Below, in pieces: positions 59,666-64,000 of a stretch of DNA of 64,000 nt (position 1 is the first letter of the stretch; every line of letters begins with the position of its first letter). Origin of the DNA: Borreliella andersonii (GTDB taxonomy: Bacteria > Spirochaetota > Spirochaetia > Borreliales > Borreliaceae); the NCBI RefSeq assembly GCF_032595875.1, contig NZ_CP132457.1:620001-684000 (forward strand). Direction: 5' to 3'. The notes below the pieces were generated by a model that was given only the letters and a program-made list of their open reading frames with translations, was not told where the DNA came from and did no database searches. The position numbers and the translations under genes were made by a program.

Positions 59666-60358
59666 ATTATTGCAAAAATCAAAAGAGGGTTAATAGTATC
59701 TTGTCAAGCTCTTGAAAACGAGCCTTTACATAGTAGTTTTATTATGTCTAAGATGGCTTTGGCAGCTAAAATAGGTGGAGCTATTGGAATAAGAGCCAAC
59801 GGAGTTAATGATATTAGCCAGATTAAGTTAGAAGTTGATTTGCCAATAATAGGTATTATTAAAAAAAAATATAATAATTGCGATGTGTTTATTACTCCTA
59901 CGATGAAAGAGATTGATGAGCTTTGTAATGAAGGGGTAGATATAATTGCCCTTGATGCCACTTTTAGGAATAGACCTGATGGTGTGCTACTTGATGATTT
60001 TTTTGAAAATATTAAAAAAAAATATCCAAATCAGTGTTTGATGGCAGATATTTCTTCCCTAGATGAAGCGATTAATGCTGATAAATTGGGATTTGATTTT
60101 ATTGGAACAACTTTGTATGGCTATACAAAAAGTACTGATGGTTTAAATATTGCAGACAATGATTTTAATTTTTTAAAAACCTTGCTTAAGTCTAATTTGA
60201 AATCCACTTTAATAGTGGAGGGAAAAATAGACACCCCTTTAAAAGCTCAAAAATGCTTTGAAATGGGGGTTGATTTAGTAGTTGTGGGAGGTGCTATTAC
60301 AAGGCCTGCTGAGATTACTAAAAAATTTGTAGAAAAAATAAATCAGATTAAAAAATAA
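59666..60358 (+). CDS. nanE: N-acetylmannosamine-6-phosphate 2-epimerase, apparently starting at ATT
   Basis: NanE converts N-acetylmannosamine 6-phosphate to N-acetylglucosamine 6-phosphate, feeding amino sugars into glycolysis or wall synthesis. The TIM-barrel motifs are [66 protein letters not shown] and VVGGAITRP. The first of these lies before the first in-frame ATG (59744). A perfect AGGAGG at 59653-59658 is followed only by in-frame ATT codons at 59663, 59666 and 59669; there is no ATG, GTG or TTG in frame. I take 59666 (7-base spacing), giving ~230 residues. It is 45 bases before ptsG. It matches BB0644. Confidence 0.85.
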   Translation: MIAKIKRGLIVSCQALENEPLHSSFIMSKMALAAKIGGAIGIRANGVNDISQIKLEVDLPIIGIIKKKYNNCDVFITPTMKEIDELCNEGVDIIALDATFRNRPDGVLLDDFFENIKKKYPNQCLMADISSLDEAINADKLGFDFIGTTLYGYTKSTDGLNIADNDFNFLKTLLKSNLKSTLIVEGKIDTPLKAQKCFEMGVDLVVVGGAITRPAEITKKFVEKINQIKK

Positions 60359-60403
60359 TTTTAAACTTAAGGGCTAATTTATTTTTTATTTTAGGAGGGT
60401 TTT

Positions 60404-61948
60404 ATGTTAAAGGGTTTTGAACAAGCTCAAAAATTTGGGCGTTCTTTTATGCTTCCCATTGCTATTTTGCCAGCAGCAGGGCTGCTTTTAGGAATTGGAG
60501 GCTCTCTTTCTAATCCAGAAACTGTTAAGACGTATTCTTTTTTGAATATATTCTTATTACAATCAGTTTTCAAAATAATGAGTGCGTCAGGTTCTATTAT
60601 TTTTTCAAATTTAGCACCAATATTTGCTATTGGAATTGCTGTTGGACTTGCGAAATCGGATAAAGGTACGTCTGGAATTGCGGCATTTATTGGCTATCTT
60701 GTAATGAATGCTACTATTGGGGTTTTAATTGAGGTATCAGGCAGAGCTGAGTCTTTCTCTAGTGGGGCTGTGGGTTTTGTTCTTGGGATTAAAACTTTAG
60801 AAACGGGGGTTTTTGGCGGGGTTGTAGTTGGCATTTTGACTTATTATCTTCATTCTAGGTTTAACAAAGTAGATTTACCCAAGGTTCTTGGATTTTTTTC
60901 TGGATCTAGATTTGTACCGATTGTTGTTTCTTTTTCTAGTATTTTTCTTGCTGTTATTATGTTTCTTTTTTGGCCATTTGTACAAAGTGGAATTAATAAA
61001 GTAGGAGGCTTGGTAGATTCAACCGGTTATATTGGAACGCTTATTTATGGGATTTTTTTAAGAATGCTTGGGCCTTTTGGTCTTCATCATATATTTTATT
61101 TGCCATTTTGGACAACAGGTCTTGGGGGATCTGTTATTATTGATGGAAAGTTGATTGAAGGGACTCAGAATATTTTCTTTGCAGAACTTGCTGCTCAAGG
61201 TACAAATAGATTTTTTGTTGGAACTAGTCGTTTTATGAGTGGGCGATTTATTACTATGATGTTTGGTTTGCCCGGAGCTGCACTTGCTCTATATTACACC
61301 GCAAAGCGTGAGGAGAGAACAAAAGTTTTTGGTCTTTTGATTTCTTCAGCGTTAACATCATTTTTAACAGGTATAACAGAACCTCTTGAATTTTCTTTTC
61401 TTTTTGTAGCCCCTATTCTTTATGTTGTTCACGCTACATTTGATGGATTTGCTTTCATGCTAGCGCATATTCTTCAAATTACAATAGGCCAAACATTTTC
61501 TGGAGGGTTTATTGATTTTATTCTTTTTGGTATTTTACAGGGAAATTCAAGAACTAATTGGCTTTTGGTGCCAGTTGTAGGCATTGTTTGGTTTTTCCTT
61601 TATTATTTTGCTTTCATATTTTTAATAAATAAGTTTGATTTTAAAACTCCCGGTAGAACGCAAGATTTAAATTCTGAAGATTCTCCAAGTTCTAAAAGTA
61701 GTGAATTTGAAGAAAATTATGCTACCAAGGTTATTATTGGGCTTGGTGGCGCTTCAAATATTGTTGAGCTTGATTGTTGTGCAACTAGGCTGAGAATTAC
61801 AGTAAAAGATGTTCTTAAAGTTTCTGAAAAAATTTTAAAAGAAACGGGCTCTAAAGGGGTAATTATTAAAGGCAATGGGGTTCAGGTAGTTTACGGACCA
61901 GGTGTTAGCGTTCTTAAGAATGAAATAGAAGAATTACTCGAAGATTGA
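60404..61948 (+). CDS. ptsG: PTS glucose-type transporter, EIICB
   Basis: This is a 514-residue sugar permease and phosphotransferase. EIIC (~1-410) has FMLPIAILPAAGLLLGIGG, the sugar-site region GITEPLEFSFLF and about ten membrane segments. The EIIB domain (~447-514) has LGGASNIVELDCCATRLRI with phospho-Cys C459 before ATRLR. No EIIA is attached, so phosphate must come from a separate Crr-type EIIA. It follows nanE by 45 bases with AGGAGG upstream of its ATG, and GlcNAc or glucose is the likely substrate. It matches BB0645. Confidence 0.94.
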   Translation: MLKGFEQAQKFGRSFMLPIAILPAAGLLLGIGGSLSNPETVKTYSFLNIFLLQSVFKIMSASGSIIFSNLAPIFAIGIAVGLAKSDKGTSGIAAFIGYLVMNATIGVLIEVSGRAESFSSGAVGFVLGIKTLETGVFGGVVVGILTYYLHSRFNKVDLPKVLGFFSGSRFVPIVVSFSSIFLAVIMFLFWPFVQSGINKVGGLVDSTGYIGTLIYGIFLRMLGPFGLHHIFYLPFWTTGLGGSVIIDGKLIEGTQNIFFAELAAQGTNRFFVGTSRFMSGRFITMMFGLPGAALALYYTAKREERTKVFGLLISSALTSFLTGITEPLEFSFLFVAPILYVVHATFDGFAFMLAHILQITIGQTFSGGFIDFILFGILQGNSRTNWLLVPVVGIVWFFLYYFAFIFLINKFDFKTPGRTQDLNSEDSPSSKSSEFEENYATKVIIGLGGASNIVELDCCATRLRITVKDVLKVSEKILKETGSKGVIIKGNGVQVVYGPGVSVLKNEIEELLED

Positions 61949-61953
61949 TCTTT

Positions 61954-61989
61954 TTAATAAGTAATAGCTTTAGGGCTATTACTTATTAA
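61954..61989. terminator. bidirectional terminator between ptsG and the hydrolase gene
   Basis: A perfect 15-bp stem (61954-61968 with 61975-61989, loop TTTAGG), core GTAATAGC/GCTATTAC. It starts 6 bases after the ptsG stop. The TAA stop of the convergent hydrolase gene (plus 61979-61981) is inside the right arm. Confidence 0.82.
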
Positions 61990-62962
61990 TTTTGTTTATG
62001 AAATCAACTGCATACTTTGTGAAGTATGATGTGTTCTGGGCACTTTTGTAACTTTGGTTCCCAATAGGTACGTGTGCATGTGAATTTTCAAGAAGTATAA
62101 TGGGAATATCCTTTTTTTCACCCCCATAATTTTTTATAAATTCGTTTATTTTTATTGGGTCTACTGTATGATCATTGGGTGTGTGGGCTATTATTAAGGG
62201 TATTTTGATTTCATCAAAATCATATGAATTTAATAATGTGACAAGGCCCATCATTGCAATAATTGCGTCTACATGCTGTACTTTTGAGGAGTGGCTTTTT
62301 ATGCTCATGTGTTCTTTTCGTTTATACTCTTTTGTTTCGAATTTATTGTAGCCACCTGTTATAAGATGTGCAATTTGTTGTCCCCAAGGATAGTAAACAA
62401 TATTTGTTCTTTTGTCATAGGGAAATATATTAGGAGAAATTAACACTACTGAATTTATTTCATTTGGATAGTTTGCTAGAGCCCAGATGCTGGCAGCGCC
62501 CCCATTGGAGGTGCCAATTAATATTAATTTATCACCTATTAATTTGCCAATGTTAATAGCCTCATCAATATCTCTTAGCCAATCTTGGGTAGTTATTCCC
62601 CGAAATGCATTTTTATTGTTAATTCCGTGTCCCTTAAGTCTTGTAAAAAAGATGTTAGCATTAAGAGCTTTTGCAATATTATTGGGAACCGGATAAATTT
62701 CATTTTTTGATGCCCCAAATCCATGAATGTAGACCACAGAATATGTTGTTTTTTGTGCCTTTTCTTTATACCATATTATTTCTTTTTTTGTATTGTTTTC
62801 CAAATTAAATTGTAATTCTTCTTTTAATAAGTAATTGTCAATTTCTTCTATGTTTTTAGGAATTGGTTTTTTTAAAAATTCATTTTTAAATTTTATTCTC
62901 GGACTGACTAGTATTAAGAGTAATAAAAATATAAGTATAAAAATGATATTTTTTACATTCAT
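61979..62962 (-). CDS. alpha/beta hydrolase with N-terminal membrane anchor (lipase-like)
   Basis: This 327-residue protein has an N-terminal hydrophobic segment (5-21). The hydrolase core has the oxyanion motif VVYIHGFGAS, the nucleophile elbow GTSNGG (G-x-S-x-G), an Asp in HTPNDHTVDP and the catalytic His in ENSHAHVPIG. The B. burgdorferi orthologue BB0646 has been reported to show lipase and haemolytic activity. Its ATG overlaps the bosR stop (ATGA), so it is translated with the oxidative-stress regulator. The catalytic call is firm; the natural substrate is unknown. Confidence 0.9.
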   Translation of the reverse strand: MNVKNIIFILIFLLLLILVSPRIKFKNEFLKKPIPKNIEEIDNYLLKEELQFNLENNTKKEIIWYKEKAQKTTYSVVYIHGFGASKNEIYPVPNNIAKALNANIFFTRLKGHGINNKNAFRGITTQDWLRDIDEAINIGKLIGDKLILIGTSNGGAASIWALANYPNEINSVVLISPNIFPYDKRTNIVYYPWGQQIAHLITGGYNKFETKEYKRKEHMSIKSHSSKVQHVDAIIAMMGLVTLLNSYDFDEIKIPLIIAHTPNDHTVDPIKINEFIKNYGGEKKDIPIILLENSHAHVPIGNQSYKSAQNTSYFTKYAVDFINKINK

Positions 62963-63489
62963 ACAGTGATTCCCTTATTTTCTACTGGAACATTGTTGTT
63001 ATTATGGTTATCTTTTTTGTAGCAATTATTGCAATGTCCTGAGTAAATTATTTCAATAGATTTTGTTTCCCAGTTTTCTCCAAGTTTGTCTTTCAAAATA
63101 TCTTTAATATCGTCAAGTTGAATAGGGTGGACTTGATTGCATTTATTACATTTAAAGTGAGCTATTGTGGAAGCCAAGCTTAGATAAAATTTTGTTTCTT
63201 TTTGATCAGTAGTTTTTATATCTTTTAGTATATTTCTTTCTTTTAGAATATTTAATGTGTTATATACCGTTGCTTTTGATAGGCTTGGAATTTCTTTTAT
63301 AAGTTTGTTATAGACTTCTTTTGCCGTAAAGTATTCTTTTGGGTTTGATGCTATGTACAGAATGATTCTGTTTCTAGAGTGAGATGCTTTCATTCCTAAT
63401 TCTGATGTTAAATTTTTTAATAATACAGGATCGTTTGTAATGCCTACTTTTTCCAATGCGGAATGCACATCTATTATGTTATTGTTCAT
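62959..63489 (-). CDS. bosR: Borrelia oxidative stress regulator BosR (Fur/PerR family)
   Basis: This is a 176-residue DNA-binding regulator. The N-terminal winged helix (~20-95) has HSRNRIILYIASN and the recognition helix SLSKATVYNTLNILK. The C-terminal dimerisation domain binds zinc through C114-NK-C117 and C153-NN-C156. R39, a residue reported to matter for activity in B. burgdorferi, is present. BosR is known to work with Rrp2 and RpoN to switch on rpoS and to regulate oxidant defence. The tail after residue 157 is Asn-rich and poorly conserved in Fur proteins. A BosR-box-like sequence lies upstream. It matches BB0647. Confidence 0.95.
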   Translation of the reverse strand: MNNNIIDVHSALEKVGITNDPVLLKNLTSELGMKASHSRNRIILYIASNPKEYFTAKEVYNKLIKEIPSLSKATVYNTLNILKERNILKDIKTTDQKETKFYLSLASTIAHFKCNKCNQVHPIQLDDIKDILKDKLGENWETKSIEIIYSGHCNNCYKKDNHNNNNVPVENKGITV

Positions 63490-63509
63490 ATTATTATACC
63501 TTTTTTGTT

Positions 63510-63519
63510 TAAATTAAAT
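63510..63519. promoter_or_regulatory. BosR-box-like sequence upstream of bosR
   Basis: TAAATTAAAT, followed at once by a related ATTAAAT, lies 21-30 bases before the bosR ATG. As I recall, the published BosR box is this same direct repeat, so autoregulation is plausible. Chance matches are common in DNA this AT-rich. Confidence 0.45.
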
Positions 63520-63588
63520 ATTAAATACTTTTTATGTTCTTCTTAGGATAATTTTATACCCAGATATCAATATTTTACTACTTATTAT

Positions 63589-64000
63589 TTATTTATTTTC
63601 ATATTTTTTTATATTAGTATAAAAAATTAAATTTTTTATTTTTGAATTCAGTTTTATTTTGTTATCAAAATTATTATTTAATGGTAGTATCATTAAATTG
63701 AGTGTTTGAGAGTAATTTATTACATCTTGTATCTTAACTGTGTTATAAGAACCCCCTATATTTAAAATTAACCATTTTTTAGAATTTATTTTTTCAATTT
63801 TATAATTAATTGTATGAATGATATGTTTTTCAACATTTAAAAAGCTTATAAAAAAGTTACTATTTTTATCATTTCCTTTAGATATCAAAAATTCTGTACC
63901 ATTAATGTAGCCTTTGGGATTGTTTTTAGTTATTATTATTTTTTCATAAGTATCAAGATCACTGTATTTTGCTGTTACTTTTAAATTGGTGCCTTTTGCG
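63589..64000 (-). CDS. C-terminal part of a protein of unknown function (BB0648 position), partial
   Basis: The minus-strand frame is open from the window edge to a stop at 63589, giving ~136 residues. The piece is Asn/Lys/Ile-rich with alternating strands (LKVTAKYSDLDTYEKI, GYINGTEFLISKG) and has no membrane segment or kinase motif. At this place in B31 I remember BB0648, annotated as a putative serine/threonine kinase; its catalytic domain would lie outside the window, so I cannot confirm it. It ends 99 bases upstream of bosR on the same strand, and the two may be cotranscribed with the hydrolase gene. Confidence 0.6.
   Translation of the reverse strand, partial: AKGTNLKVTAKYSDLDTYEKIIITKNNPKGYINGTEFLISKGNDKNSNFFISFLNVEKHIIHTINYKIEKINSKKWLILNIGGSYNTVKIQDVINYSQTLNLMILPLNNNFDNKIKLNSKIKNLIFYTNIKKYENK

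Overview
The window is a 64-kb piece of the linear chromosome of a Lyme-group spirochete (Borreliella, formerly Borrelia burgdorferi sensu lato). The DNA is strongly AT-rich. It carries genus markers: the porin-adhesin P66, the redox regulator BosR and the c-di-AMP phosphodiesterase DhhP. Gene order matches what I remember of the B. burgdorferi B31 chromosome from about BB0599 (cysS) to BB0648. Locus numbers given below are from memory, not from a search. I see no insertion sequence, prophage, integrase or CRISPR array; this is core chromosome.

Layout. 1-3953 (+): end of cysS, a membrane-anchored TIG/transglutaminase-like protein, glyA and a DjlA-like co-chaperone. 4012-7621 (-): p66 and the lactate permease lctP. 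7691-12933 (+): dacA-cheD-pcrA and the peptidase pepD. 13065-13473 (+): tRNAs His, Arg, Leu and Gly. 13514-19358 (+): a proteostasis operon tig-clpP-clpX-lon followed by a 50-residue basic protein. 19416-21569 (-): rpsD, initiator tRNA and a cation-diffusion facilitator carrying an extra acetyltransferase-like N-terminus. 21691-26024: a small unknown, cdd, dhhP, a GH3 hydrolase, a CAT-anticodon tRNA and a DJ-1 protein. 26088-30708 (-): mfd-ackA. 30803-33821 (+): a secreted unknown and a five-LysM amidase. 33864-36542: tRNA-Asn, RNase M5, M18 aminopeptidase and a lipoprotein. 36563-39448: divergent fruA/fruK. 39523-50134 (-): a small Cys-rich membrane protein, tRNA-Asp and a tight pncB-recC-recB-recD operon. 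50263-54836 (+): zwf and tandem nhaC antiporters, with an attenuator-like leader. 54868-58581 (-): potABCD. 58659-61948: rbgA, nanE and ptsG. 61979-64000 (-): lipase-like hydrolase, bosR and the end of a further gene.

The genes fit a host-restricted fermenter. PTS uptake of fructose and glucose feeds glycolysis and zwf, acetate kinase and lactate permease handle end products, amino-sugar epimerisation recovers host or wall sugars, and spermidine, peptides and nicotinate are imported or salvaged. Wall turnover (dacA, LysM amidase, GH3 enzyme), DNA repair (mfd, pcrA, recBCD) and proteolysis complete the set.

No large undescribed multigene system is evident. The most unusual signals are: nanE, which appears to start at ATT; the acetyltransferase-like/CDF fusion with an altered transport site; a mini-ORF plus intrinsic terminator upstream of nhaC; a transglutaminase-like protein with Ser in the Cys position; small uncharacterised basic and Cys-rich proteins; and an RNase M5 gene that ends inside an antisense tRNA gene. 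All calls come from reading the sequence. No database search was run.
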